Source: Anthropogastromicrobium aceti (lineage in GTDB: Bacteria > Bacillota > Clostridia > Lachnospirales > Lachnospiraceae). From it: a stretch of DNA of 64,000 nt. How positions within the stretch are numbered: the first letter of the stretch is position 1; every line of letters begins with the position of its first letter. A program made the position numbers and the translations under genes. The stretch lies in NCBI RefSeq assembly GCF_025567095.1, contig NZ_JAOQJH010000005.1; one strand, written 5' to 3'. The notes beneath the pieces are model-generated. The model worked only from the letters and a program-made list of their open reading frames with translations, was not told where the DNA came from and made no database searches. Shown here in pieces: positions 23,374-30,884 of this stretch.

Positions 23374-24810
23374 TTATTTTGTTTTAATTGATGCTTCTAA
23401 CTGATTGATATGATGTTTTAACAGGTAAAGCGTATCTTCCTTTGAGTAGACAAGATTGCTCTCTGGAAGTGAGTGAAAGAAATCAAGGAACAGACTGCGA
23501 ATGGACTCTTCTGTGATATGAATATTGCAGCAGTAAGAACCAAAGACAAATTTTAATGTCGTATAAATGTGCAAACCAGTCTGAGGGTTGATGTAGATCG
23601 AAAGATAATCTGGTAAATGCAGCTGTGTTGGACGAGCAATCAGTCCAAGTACAGTGCCAATCTCAATCTCATGATACAGCTTTTTTAAGAAATCACAGAC
23701 ATCTGACTGGTCAAGATATGGAATCAGTTCCTTTGGCGAGTCGTCACAAGTACGGCTTTCAATCAGATTCTGCAAACCTTCCTCTGTAAAAATGGTATAG
23801 TAGTTGCTTTCAATCTGACGCAGGAAGGAATAGTGCTGGTCGATTAGCGGCAAGTATGGCTCAAGTGGAAGTTGGGAGCGATTCAAATATTTCTCAACTA
23901 TATTGTGCGATATATAGCGACCGATACATGGCTGCGGCATAATTATATGCAAAGAATCAGGTGCGGCAACAGAAATATATTCATTTAGCACTTCTGCCAT
24001 GTCTGAACTGCATTGGGTTAACGGTTCGCACTGGAGCAGCAGATTTTTGAAGAAGTTACGGTAATACGAAATAAGGTCTTCTGATTCTAGGATTTGTGCA
24101 GTGGATAAATCCTCTGAAAATAGAATCAGATAATGCGGAGAAATAATGTAGTATCCCATTGGAGAGAGCGATGCTGCTTTGGGAGTCTCATGAAAATAGT
24201 AAGGTTTGTAGTGACCACGAGAGGCAAGACACAGTGGGATAACAGCATGCAAAAGTTCAAGATTTTTTGCAGCAGCGTTTGGACTTGTTTCAAAGCAAAG
24301 CAGTTCATTTACTGTAAAATTGCGGTTGTCAAGCCAAAATTCCATAAAGTCAATGGTTAACTTTAAACTTGTCGGAAGAAAAAGGTTAAACTCAGCATTT
24401 TCGGTATGAGAAATCTCATAGATCAAGACTGAGCGGATAGCGCTTCGGACGGCAAATTCACCCTTGATCAGACGTTCTGAAATACTTAGAGAAGAAACCT
24501 CTGGCGGCGGAGCCATGGAAAAATCAACAGATGCCAAATTGTTTAACAAACGGCAGACGGCCTGCCGGTTGTTGTACGTTTCCTCGCCTTGAAGAAGGAT
24601 ATCATATAGCTGAAAAAAATCTTTTCGTTCATCAACGGAAAGATTAAAATGGCGTGCGAGTGCTTGAACTGTTTTATAGGAAAGTATTCGCTCGTCAGCA
24701 AGTGCCTTGTGAATTGAAGTGCGTTCTGCTCCAATCGTACGGGCAAGTGAAGAGATGCTTTCTCCACTGTCGGCAATTAATCTTTTTAAATAGGTACTGA
24801 ATTTCGACAC
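23374..24810 (-). CDS. HTH (XRE-like) regulator with a long uncharacterised C-terminal domain
   Basis: A 478-residue protein. Residues 1-70 form a Cro/CI-type helix-turn-helix (MSKFSTYLKRLIADSGESIS, SLARTIGAERTSIHKALADE, YKTVQALARHFNLS). The remaining 400 residues match no family I recognise: no membrane segment and no kinase, GAF or TPR pattern that I can name. A DNA-binding domain with a large ligand- or signal-binding part is the natural reading. The gene is divergent from a LytTR regulator gene, and the 257-base gap between them holds tandem operator-like repeats next to its own predicted promoter. It ends at the bidirectional terminator. Probable role: local transcriptional regulator; the target is unknown. 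Confidence 0.75.
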   Translation of the reverse strand: MSKFSTYLKRLIADSGESISSLARTIGAERTSIHKALADERILSYKTVQALARHFNLSVDERKDFFQLYDILLQGEETYNNRQAVCRLLNNLASVDFSMAPPPEVSSLSISERLIKGEFAVRSAIRSVLIYEISHTENAEFNLFLPTSLKLTIDFMEFWLDNRNFTVNELLCFETSPNAAAKNLELLHAVIPLCLASRGHYKPYYFHETPKAASLSPMGYYIISPHYLILFSEDLSTAQILESEDLISYYRNFFKNLLLQCEPLTQCSSDMAEVLNEYISVAAPDSLHIIMPQPCIGRYISHNIVEKYLNRSQLPLEPYLPLIDQHYSFLRQIESNYYTIFTEEGLQNLIESRTCDDSPKELIPYLDQSDVCDFLKKLYHEIEIGTVLGLIARPTQLHLPDYLSIYINPQTGLHIYTTLKFVFGSYCCNIHITEESIRSLFLDFFHSLPESNLVYSKEDTLYLLKHHINQLEASIKTK

Positions 24811-24849
24811 AAAGAAGTCCCCCTTTAAAACTTTATATAATTAAAATAT

Positions 24850-24878
24850 ATTGTACCATATAATCAAACAGTTTGGCA
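24850..24878 (-). promoter_or_regulatory. Predicted promoter of the HTH regulator gene (- strand)
   Basis: Read on the - strand, -10 TACAAT (complement of 24850-24855) preceded by TGG, an extended -10; the matching -35 region (24873-24878) is weak. It abuts the first tandem repeat of the LytTR-type block. Confidence 0.4.
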
Positions 24879-24931
24879 TAACAAATTTTGCTGTTTGATA
24901 ACAAATTTTGACGATTGTGTGACAAAGTTTG
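24868..24931 (+). repeat. Tandem operator-like repeats between the HTH and LytTR genes
   Basis: TAACAAATTTTG occurs at 24879-24890 and 24899-24910, and TGACAAAGTTTG at 24920-24931 (steps of 20 and 21 bases). The first two are each preceded by a GTTTG element: ACAGTTTGG at 24868 and GCTGTTTGA at 24890, 22 bases apart. LytTR proteins bind short direct repeats one to two helical turns apart, and ACAGTTTGG fits the published AgrA/VirR-type consensus [TA][AC][CA]GTTN[AG][TG]. Confidence 0.6.
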
Positions 24932-24962
24932 AAGTACATACGGGCACACTTTTTGGCACAGC

Positions 24963-24991
24963 TTGTTTTTATATATGTTTCTTTGTATACT
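24963..24991 (+). promoter_or_regulatory. Predicted promoter of the LytTR gene
   Basis: -35 TTGTTT (24963-24968), 17-base spacer, -10 TATACT (24986-24991). The tandem repeat block ends 31 bases upstream of the -35, a position suited to activation. Confidence 0.6.
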
Positions 24992-25066
24992 AAAGAAGAA
25001 TATAAAAGCATAGAACTAGTTATAGGATAAAGCTATTATAAAAAGAAGAGGGGAAGGTGACTTTAT

Positions 25067-25474
25067 ATGAGCGATTGTACCATAGCAGCACAAGTGCTTG
25101 AAAAAAGAGAGGAACCTGCCGAGTATCTGGTAGATCGCATGATACGTATTTGCCGAGATCAGCTGATGTTGCCAATACGACAGACGATGGAGCACATTGA
25201 CTGCCATGAAATATGTTTTATGGAAAGCAGAGGGCATAATGTGTACATATATACGAAAAATCGGGAGATTCGCATTTATCAGAAGCTGACTGATCTTGTT
25301 GATTTGCTTCCTAATTATTTTCATCAGTGTCACAAAAGCTATATCGTAAATTTAGAATATGTGGTACGCCTTGAAAGGACGTTGCTTTATATGGCTGATG
25401 GAAGAATGGTACCAGTCAGCCGTACACATCAGGCAGAGACAAAAGAGATATATGAAAATTATGTCAATGCCTGA
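25067..25474 (+). CDS. LytTR-domain DNA-binding protein
   Basis: A 135-residue protein made almost entirely of a LytTR DNA-binding domain: IDCHEICFMESRGHNVYIYT, IRIYQKLTDLVDLLPNYF, QCHKSYIVNLEYVVRLER and MVPVSRTHQAETKEIYENY. It lacks the receiver domain of AgrA/ComE-type regulators; the N-terminal 35 residues are short and helical. A stand-alone LytTR protein is often self-regulating, and the repeats upstream of its promoter fit this. It follows a strong GGGGAAGGTGA-type ribosome binding site. Its partner may be the divergent HTH regulator. Confidence 0.88.
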   Translation: MSDCTIAAQVLEKREEPAEYLVDRMIRICRDQLMLPIRQTMEHIDCHEICFMESRGHNVYIYTKNREIRIYQKLTDLVDLLPNYFHQCHKSYIVNLEYVVRLERTLLYMADGRMVPVSRTHQAETKEIYENYVNA

Positions 25475-25497
25475 GTATTGTGACTGTGCAATAATAA

Positions 25498-25773
25498 TTA
25501 GTTTTTTTCTTTTATCAGTTCGGCAATTTCCTTATATCGTGATGTAATTGCCTTATAATTTTCTCGTTTGTGCGGAAAAGTACAATTTGAGCAGTCTTTA
25601 TTTCCATTTGGAAGGTAGCGAAACTGCCCACCGCATTTTTTGCCAAGTGCGTATAGTGGGCAGTAGCAAAAAAGGCAGTTGAAATTGTCCGGGTCCGCAT
25701 TTTTATGGCATGGAAAGTATTCACATTTTCGATTGCAGAAAAATTGATAATGAGTCGTTTTAGGTCGTTCCAT
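25498..25773 (-). CDS. Small cysteine-rich metal-binding protein
   Basis: A 91-residue protein with eleven cysteines in the pattern of the cysteine-rich small domain family (PF04071-like): FFCNRKCEYFPCHK, NFNCLFCYCPLYALGKKCGG and KDCSNCTFPH. These would bind zinc or an iron-sulfur cluster. The function of the family is not established. The ATG at 25773 is chosen because AAAGG lies 7 bases upstream; an ATG five codons earlier (25788) lacks a ribosome binding site. It is convergent with the LytTR gene, 23 bases between stops, and probably independent of it. Confidence 0.8.
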   Translation of the reverse strand: MERPKTTHYQFFCNRKCEYFPCHKNADPDNFNCLFCYCPLYALGKKCGGQFRYLPNGNKDCSNCTFPHKRENYKAITSRYKEIAELIKEKN

Positions 25774-25850
25774 ATCAAAACCTTTCATATTAAGTGATAT
25801 TGTATCTTTAGAAATTACTTTGTTATAAAATAAATTTATCTTTGCAAATA

Positions 25851-26936
25851 TTATTTTAATAGCTCATCGATTTCAACAAAACAAGCTTCTGTGCGGTTCT
25901 CGCTAACTGGGTGGTTAAAGTAAATTCGTTTTCCATCGCGTGAGAAGGTTGGGTTTGGATGAATCTGAAGCTTCCAAGTACAGTTTTGGAAGTTTTGTCC
26001 ACCAAATGTAGCAATAGGAGTGGTCTCGCCGCGGCGATACAGGAAAATGTCTGCTGGGTAGCCAGGATAAGCGCGGTCTCCGACAAAGTAGCTGCGGTCT
26101 GGAGAACCATCAATATGATTTCCAATTCCACCAAGCGTTTCTATGCATTCTCCGTTTGGTGTAAAACGCTGGATACGGCTCGTTTCCATCTCAATCTTTG
26201 AACCGTCATAGTACTGACGAGTTGCCATGTATGTATCATCGTCAAACCAAAGCTGATGAACTGGTTTGTCTGGAATGACATGTGTCTTACCAGTCTCAAG
26301 ATCGATGCAGCCAAGGGCACCAAATACAGGGCAGTTGGCAACGCTTAAACGCATCATCACCTTTGTCGCAGATGGATTTAACTGTACGTGGCTCATTGAA
26401 GTTGTGTGATCATTTGGTGTACAGCCACTTTTTACAACCATGTCATAAACAGTCTTTTTATCGGCAACGCGGCGAATCTTTCCAGTTGTTAAATCAAGCA
26501 GATAAATACCGCATGTATTAAGTTCTGGGTAATCGGGGTTCTTGTCCAGAAATTCCTCTGAGATGGAGAATGGATACTGACCATTTTCAGCACAGTGGCT
26601 TTCTTTACCGAAGATTGGTCCATAAACAACTTCTCCTGTATGAATATTCAGGACGCGAAATGCGCTAAATCCATTTATTATATCACGAAAAACAATGTGA
26701 TCATTATCTGTAAAAGTGGCAGATGGACCATTGTGGTTGCCGCAGCTTACTGTAAAGACACAGCGTGCGTTTGCCAGCGTATTTCGGTCGCAGATCCAGA
26801 TCTCGGTGATCTGCTTTTCTTTGTCCTCCAAATTAGGCTTTTTTGCGTAGACAAGAAGGGTTCCATCTGGACTTTCTGGCTGACCGCCATTCATGCCCCA
26901 GAGAGAAGAGCCTTCATATTCACATACTTTTTCCAT
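25851..26936 (-). CDS. Oligogalacturonate-lyase-like beta-propeller protein
   Basis: A 361-residue cytoplasmic protein without signal peptide. Repeating blade motifs are visible (SPDGTLLVYAKK, NPSATKVMMRLSV, SPDRSYFVGDRA, SRDGKRIYFNHP), as in WD40/TolB-like propellers including the pectate lyase family 22 oligogalacturonate lyase, which splits unsaturated digalacturonate inside the cell. His and Gln residues that could bind the metal cluster occur in CGNHNGPSATF, TSMSHVQLNP and WKLQIHPNPTFS, but I cannot align them exactly. The divergent neighbour is a GH28 enzyme without signal peptide, which supports a role in pectin oligomer breakdown. The fold is fairly sure; the exact activity is inferred. 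Confidence 0.6.
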   Translation of the reverse strand: MEKVCEYEGSSLWGMNGGQPESPDGTLLVYAKKPNLEDKEKQITEIWICDRNTLANARCVFTVSCGNHNGPSATFTDNDHIVFRDIINGFSAFRVLNIHTGEVVYGPIFGKESHCAENGQYPFSISEEFLDKNPDYPELNTCGIYLLDLTTGKIRRVADKKTVYDMVVKSGCTPNDHTTSMSHVQLNPSATKVMMRLSVANCPVFGALGCIDLETGKTHVIPDKPVHQLWFDDDTYMATRQYYDGSKIEMETSRIQRFTPNGECIETLGGIGNHIDGSPDRSYFVGDRAYPGYPADIFLYRRGETTPIATFGGQNFQNCTWKLQIHPNPTFSRDGKRIYFNHPVSENRTEACFVEIDELLK

Positions 26937-26970
26937 GAAAATGTACCTACCTTCACTATTTTTTTATTTG

Positions 26971-26999
26971 ATTGTACTCCTATTTTTGTTTTGCATCAA
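26971..26999 (-). promoter_or_regulatory. Predicted promoter of the propeller (oligogalacturonate-lyase-like) gene
   Basis: On the - strand: -35 TTGATG (complement of 26994-26999), 17-base spacer, -10 TACAAT (complement of 26971-26976). The -35 of the divergent GH28 promoter starts only 19 bases away. Confidence 0.6.
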
Positions 27000-27017
27000 G
27001 CCAATCGTGGGAAATGC

Positions 27018-27046
27018 TTGAAGAATTTTTCGAGTCATGGTAAGAT
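27018..27046 (+). promoter_or_regulatory. Predicted promoter of the GH28 gene
   Basis: -35 TTGAAG (27018-27023), 17-base spacer, -10 TAAGAT (27041-27046) preceded by TGG. The inverted repeat TCAAGC (26996-27001) / GCTTGA (27016-27021) touches the -35 boxes of both divergent promoters. Confidence 0.6.
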
Positions 27047-27093
27047 GAAGTGGGAATAAAAATAAGAGCGAAAAAAAGAAAGAAGGATCTGAC

Positions 27094-28368
27094 ATGGAAA
27101 CCAAAAATATAAATGTATGTGAAACTTTCCCAGACGGCACTCCAATAGATGGATGGTTTTATGATACAAATGTACCTTCATTGGAGAAAATTGGAAAACA
27201 GTATGTTCTGACTGCATATGGTATCCTTGATGATGGAAAGCTTTACACAAAGGAAATTCAGGCATTGATTGATCTGGCAGCGAAAGAGGGCGGCGGTGTT
27301 ATTGTTGTTCCATCAGGAACATATTTGACAGGTGCACTATTTTTTAAGCAGGGCGTTCATTTATACGTAGCACAGGGCGGTATGTTAAAGGGAAGCGATG
27401 ACTGTTCTGATTATCCGATTTGCGAGACTAGAATTGAGGGAGAGAGTTGTCTATATTTTTCGGCACTAATCAATGCAGATGGGTTAGATGGATTTGTAAT
27501 GTGCGGACCTGGCACTATTGATGGAAACGGTATGCGCTCTTGGAAAGCATTCTGGCTTCGCCGCAGCTGGAATCCAAAGTGCACGAATAAGGACGAACAG
27601 CGTCCGCGTCTTGTGTATTTGTCAAATTGTAAAAATGTGCTTATTGCAGATTTGAATTTGCAAAATTCACATTTTTGGACAACACATCTTTATCACTGTG
27701 ATCATGTCAAATATCTCAACTGTCGTATTTTTTCACCGGCATCGCCTGTTAAGGCGCCAAGCACAGATGCAATTGACATTGATGTGTGCAGCGATATTCT
27801 GGTGAAGAATTGCTATTTGGAGGTAAATGACGATTCTGTTGTATTAAAGGGCGGAAAGGGTCCGTGGGCAGATACTGCGCCTGAGAATGGTGCTAATGAG
27901 CGTATTCTTGTTGAGGATTGTGTGTATGGTTTCTGCCATGGCTGTCTGACATGTGGATCAGAGTCAGTACACAACAAAAATATTTTGTTGCGCCGCATTA
28001 AGGTAGGAAGCGGAAGTAATCTTTTATGGTTAAAGATGCGCCCAGATACACCGCAGCATTATGAGTATATTACGCTTGAGAATATTGAGGGCAACATTAC
28101 AAATTTTATCAATATTAATCCATGGACACAGTTTTTCGATCTGAAGGATCGTAAAGATATTCCGCTGTCTTATGCTGATCATGTGACAATGAAAAATTGC
28201 AAGTGCGAGTGTGAAACATACTTTAATGTAGAGCCAAATAAGGCACAATATGAGTTGTCTGATTTTACATTTGAAAATCTGGACATTCGGGCAAAAAATG
28301 ATGGCTTCAAGGCAGATGCGGTGGAAAATATGAAAATTATCAATGTAAATATAGTGACACAAGTCTAA
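27094..28368 (+). CDS. GH28 family glycoside hydrolase (polygalacturonase-like), intracellular
   Basis: A 424-residue right-handed beta-helix enzyme of glycoside hydrolase family 28. The N-terminal YGILDDGKLYTKEIQALID and GGGVIVVPSGTYLTG are typical. Catalytic acids fit STDAIDID and VNDDSVVLKGG, followed by FCHGCLTCGSES (the usual GHG region, here with CHG) and RRIKVGSGSN (substrate-binding RIK). No signal peptide is present, so it should act on galacturonide or rhamnogalacturonide oligomers taken into the cell, not on polymer. It is divergent from the oligogalacturonate-lyase-like gene and has its own promoter. Exo-polygalacturonase and rhamnogalacturonan hydrolase are both possible. Confidence 0.85.
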   Translation: METKNINVCETFPDGTPIDGWFYDTNVPSLEKIGKQYVLTAYGILDDGKLYTKEIQALIDLAAKEGGGVIVVPSGTYLTGALFFKQGVHLYVAQGGMLKGSDDCSDYPICETRIEGESCLYFSALINADGLDGFVMCGPGTIDGNGMRSWKAFWLRRSWNPKCTNKDEQRPRLVYLSNCKNVLIADLNLQNSHFWTTHLYHCDHVKYLNCRIFSPASPVKAPSTDAIDIDVCSDILVKNCYLEVNDDSVVLKGGKGPWADTAPENGANERILVEDCVYGFCHGCLTCGSESVHNKNILLRRIKVGSGSNLLWLKMRPDTPQHYEYITLENIEGNITNFININPWTQFFDLKDRKDIPLSYADHVTMKNCKCECETYFNVEPNKAQYELSDFTFENLDIRAKNDGFKADAVENMKIINVNIVTQV

Positions 28369-28405
28369 TAAACAAATAGCAAAAGACCAAGAAAGGCAGA
28401 AAATT

Positions 28406-28639
28406 ATGGTAACAGAAAAGGAAATTGCCAGAATCAATGAGTTGGCAAAAAAGCAAAAAGAAGGAACATTGACAGCAGAAGAGAAGGAAGAACAGCAAGC
28501 TCTGCGCCAGAAATATCTTCGTTCAATCCGCGAAAATATGAGAAGTTCTCTTGATCAGATGAAGATTCAAAATCCGGATGGAACAATCACTAACGTAAAA
28601 GACCGCCGTAAGGATTGGCTGAATAAGATTAAAGAATGA
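28406..28639 (+). CDS. DUF896 (YnzC-type) small protein
   Basis: A 77-residue protein matching the DUF896 family: IARINELAKKQKEGTLTAEE, EEQQALRQKYLRSIRENMR and DRRKDWLNKI. Members such as YnzC of Bacillus are short helical-hairpin proteins, and some are SOS-induced; the molecular role is unknown. It starts 38 bases after the GH28 gene behind AGAAAGGCAG and may be transcribed with it. A poly-A/poly-T hairpin follows. Confidence 0.9.
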   Translation: MVTEKEIARINELAKKQKEGTLTAEEKEEQQALRQKYLRSIRENMRSSLDQMKIQNPDGTITNVKDRRKDWLNKIKE

Positions 28640-28654
28640 TACTACGATATTCCA

Positions 28655-28685
28655 TCAAAAGAAAAGAATTTTTTCTTTTTTTAAG
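28655..28685 (+). terminator. Likely terminator after the DUF896 gene
   Basis: AAAAGAAAAGAA pairs with TTTTTTCTTTTTTT, within a wider inverted repeat ATATTCCAT / ATGGAATAT. A -10-like TGATATACT (28697-28704) follows and may serve the next gene, but its -35 is poor. Confidence 0.55.
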
Positions 28686-28764
28686 TAATGGAATATGATA
28701 TACTGACAGTTAAAGAGATGGCTTTGCTGTCAGTATTTACTTATAGAAGGGAATGGTAAAAAGT

Positions 28765-29895
28765 ATGAATTACAGAAAATTTGGAAATACAGGTGAGAAG
28801 ATTTCTGCACTTGGTTTTGGATGTATGCGTTTTCCAGAATATGAAAAGGATGGAAAGATGTATGTGGATCAGGACAAGGTAGATGAGATGGTGGCAGAGG
28901 CATATCGTCAGGGAGTTAACTATTTTGATACTGCACCAAAATATTGCAATTGTAATAGTGAGGAAGCTGTCGGAAGAGCAGTTAAGGGCTTCCGTGATAA
29001 GGTATTGTTATCAACGAAAATTCCGTTAGATGTCTGTAAGAAGCCTGGTGATTATCGCCGTGCACTGGAGCATAGTCTTGATAAGCTGGGAACAGATCAT
29101 TTGGATTTTTATCATTTCTGGGGAATTAATCGTAAAGAATTTGATCAGACAATCATGGCACAGGATTTGCTTGCTGATGCTGCAAAAGCAAAAGAAGAGG
29201 GACTGATTCGTCATATTTCTTTCTCCTTCCATGATGAACCGCTTGCAATTAAGTATATTATTGAAGAGTCAAAAAAACGCGGTATTCCGATGGAGAGTAT
29301 GCTTGTTCAGTACAATTTGCTTGACAGAACAAATGAGGAAATGCTTCATTATGCAGCATCTAATGGAGTTGGAACAGTTGCAATGGGTCCTGTAGGCGGC
29401 GGACGACTGGCAGCACCGACAGAGCTTTATGCAAAGCTTACTGGAAAGAAATCAATTGCAACATATGAACTTGCATTTAAGTTTGTTCTGGGCAATCCAG
29501 ACTTAAATTGCGCATTATCTGGTATGCAGACACTTGATATGGTAAAGCAAAATGCAAAACTTGCATCTGACAGCACAGGATTTTCCAAAGAAGAGTGGCA
29601 GCAGCTTGGAGAGGCAATGGAGCAGTTAAAGAAGTTTAGTGAGCTTTACTGCACAGGCTGCAAATATTGTCAGCCATGTCCGGCAGGAATTGAGATTCCA
29701 AAGATCTTTAACATGTTTACATACTACAATGTATACGGCCTGAAGGATCATGCAAAGAAGATGTACGATAATTATGTAAAGGATGGCGGAAAGCTGATTG
29801 AAGACTGCAAGAACTGTGGTTTCTGTGAGCGTCATTGTCCGCAGCATCTGCAGATTCGCAAAGAGCTCGAGCGTGTTGAAAAGCTATTTAGATAA
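28765..29895 (+). CDS. Aldo/keto reductase with C-terminal 4Fe-4S domain
   Basis: A 376-residue NAD(P)-dependent oxidoreductase of the aldo/keto reductase superfamily fused to a ferredoxin-like tail. The barrel starts MNYRKFGNTGEKISALGFGC; the catalytic residues fit NYFDTAPKY (Asp, Tyr), LLSTKIP (Lys) and YHFWG (His). The last 90 residues contain CTGCKYCQPCPAGIEIPKIF and CKNCGFCERHCPQ, enough for two cubane clusters or one cluster plus a variant site. Such fused proteins are common in gut Clostridia; the substrate is unknown. The ATG at 28765 is preferred over 28753, because AGAAGGGA is only 1-2 bases from the latter. A terminator follows. Confidence 0.9.
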   Translation: MNYRKFGNTGEKISALGFGCMRFPEYEKDGKMYVDQDKVDEMVAEAYRQGVNYFDTAPKYCNCNSEEAVGRAVKGFRDKVLLSTKIPLDVCKKPGDYRRALEHSLDKLGTDHLDFYHFWGINRKEFDQTIMAQDLLADAAKAKEEGLIRHISFSFHDEPLAIKYIIEESKKRGIPMESMLVQYNLLDRTNEEMLHYAASNGVGTVAMGPVGGGRLAAPTELYAKLTGKKSIATYELAFKFVLGNPDLNCALSGMQTLDMVKQNAKLASDSTGFSKEEWQQLGEAMEQLKKFSELYCTGCKYCQPCPAGIEIPKIFNMFTYYNVYGLKDHAKKMYDNYVKDGGKLIEDCKNCGFCERHCPQHLQIRKELERVEKLFR

Positions 29896-29903
29896 GAAAT
29901 AAT

Positions 29904-29942
29904 AAAAAGATCAGGCGGCATAACTGCTGACTGATCTTTTTT
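29904..29942 (+). terminator. Terminator after the aldo/keto reductase gene
   Basis: AAAAAGATCAG (29904-29914) pairs with CTGATCTTTTT (29931-29941); usable in both directions for the convergent DUF308 gene. Confidence 0.85.
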
Positions 29943-29955
29943 GATAAAATATTAA

Positions 29956-30618
29956 TTATGGAGTTTCATTTGAGTCGTTTGATGATTCAGATGAGGTTGG
30001 CTGTGAAGCTGTATCTGCCTGCTGCACGGAATCATCACTGACAGATTTTTCTTTTTTCTTTATCTTTGGAAACTTAGCATTTACAAATACGCGAATTAAA
30101 AGAAGCATCACAATATCAATAATTGCTTCTGCAATTAGCACAACACCAGAAAAAATCCATGTGACAGTAACAGTTGAAAATGGGTTTCCGATGATAATAA
30201 GAGAAAACAGAATGGACAGTCCGGCACTTACTGCGGCAAGCCACCAACGCTTTTCTTTTTGGCGAAGAAGATCAATACTCCACTGAACCTTATAAAATCC
30301 AGAAATAAGAAGAAGAATTCCATACAGGAAAGAAAGAAGCTTGAAGGTTTCTAAAAACCAGTGGGAGAAGCATATACAAAAAAGACCAACGGAAATACTT
30401 ATAAGTCCCTTCATCAAATAAAAACGCGAGATTGCCTCTGCAAGCGGTTTTTTCCAGTAAAACACGATCTGTACAACACCAAAGGCGAGGCAGGCTGCTC
30501 CGAAGGCGATTATGATTCCGTTTGAAAAGCCTGTAGGGTCAATGAGAAGCAGGATTCCGATAATCAGTTCACAAAGGCTTATCAAAAGATTAACGGAATT
30601 TTGTTTTAAAAATTTCAT
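29956..30618 (-). CDS. DUF308 (HdeD-like) membrane protein
   Basis: A 220-residue polytopic protein with about six membrane segments in the spacing of the HdeD/DUF308 family (SLCELIIGILLLIDPTGFSN, IIAFGAACLAFGVVQIVFYW, LISISVGLFCICF, LYGILLLISGFYKVQWSIDL and others). The C-terminal 35 residues are a Ser/Thr/Asp-rich hydrophilic tail. HdeD of E. coli is linked to acid resistance; the role here is unknown. The ATG at 30618 has AAAGAGG upstream on the - strand; the longer frame to 30732 runs into the promoter and is not used. Confidence 0.82.
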   Translation of the reverse strand: MKFLKQNSVNLLISLCELIIGILLLIDPTGFSNGIIIAFGAACLAFGVVQIVFYWKKPLAEAISRFYLMKGLISISVGLFCICFSHWFLETFKLLSFLYGILLLISGFYKVQWSIDLLRQKEKRWWLAAVSAGLSILFSLIIIGNPFSTVTVTWIFSGVVLIAEAIIDIVMLLLIRVFVNAKFPKIKKKEKSVSDDSVQQADTASQPTSSESSNDSNETP

Positions 30619-30703
30619 GATAACCTCTTTTCTCTGTACCATTCGTGTAGCAGGCCGGCACAGCAGCCTGATTTTATTATGAAACTTAGATAGAACTAGT
30701 TTG

Positions 30704-30732
30704 ATTATAGTAGATAAGGCTAGAAAAAACAA
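30704..30732 (-). promoter_or_regulatory. Predicted promoter of the DUF308 gene
   Basis: On the - strand: -35 TTGTTT (complement of 30727-30732), 17-base spacer, -10 TATAAT (complement of 30704-30709). The -35 lies at the edge of a hairpin (CAACCATTTT / AAAATGGGTTG, 30730-30754) with T runs on both strands. The rest of 30760-30884 holds only the AT-rich approach to the next gene. Confidence 0.65.
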
Positions 30733-30884
30733 CCATTTTTCATAAAATGGGTTGCTTTTTTAAAACACGGAGAGTATAATTTATAATTGATGTAAATAAA
30801 GGTTGCACGTGCATTGCCATTTTGTTTTAACAGAATGGCTTTGTACATTATATATGAATTGATCAAGATGGGAGGATTATACAT

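Noticed and set aside
24126..24360. Overlapping small frames on both strands inside the HTH regulator gene
   Set aside because: They are shadows in other frames with no start signals or conserved patterns.
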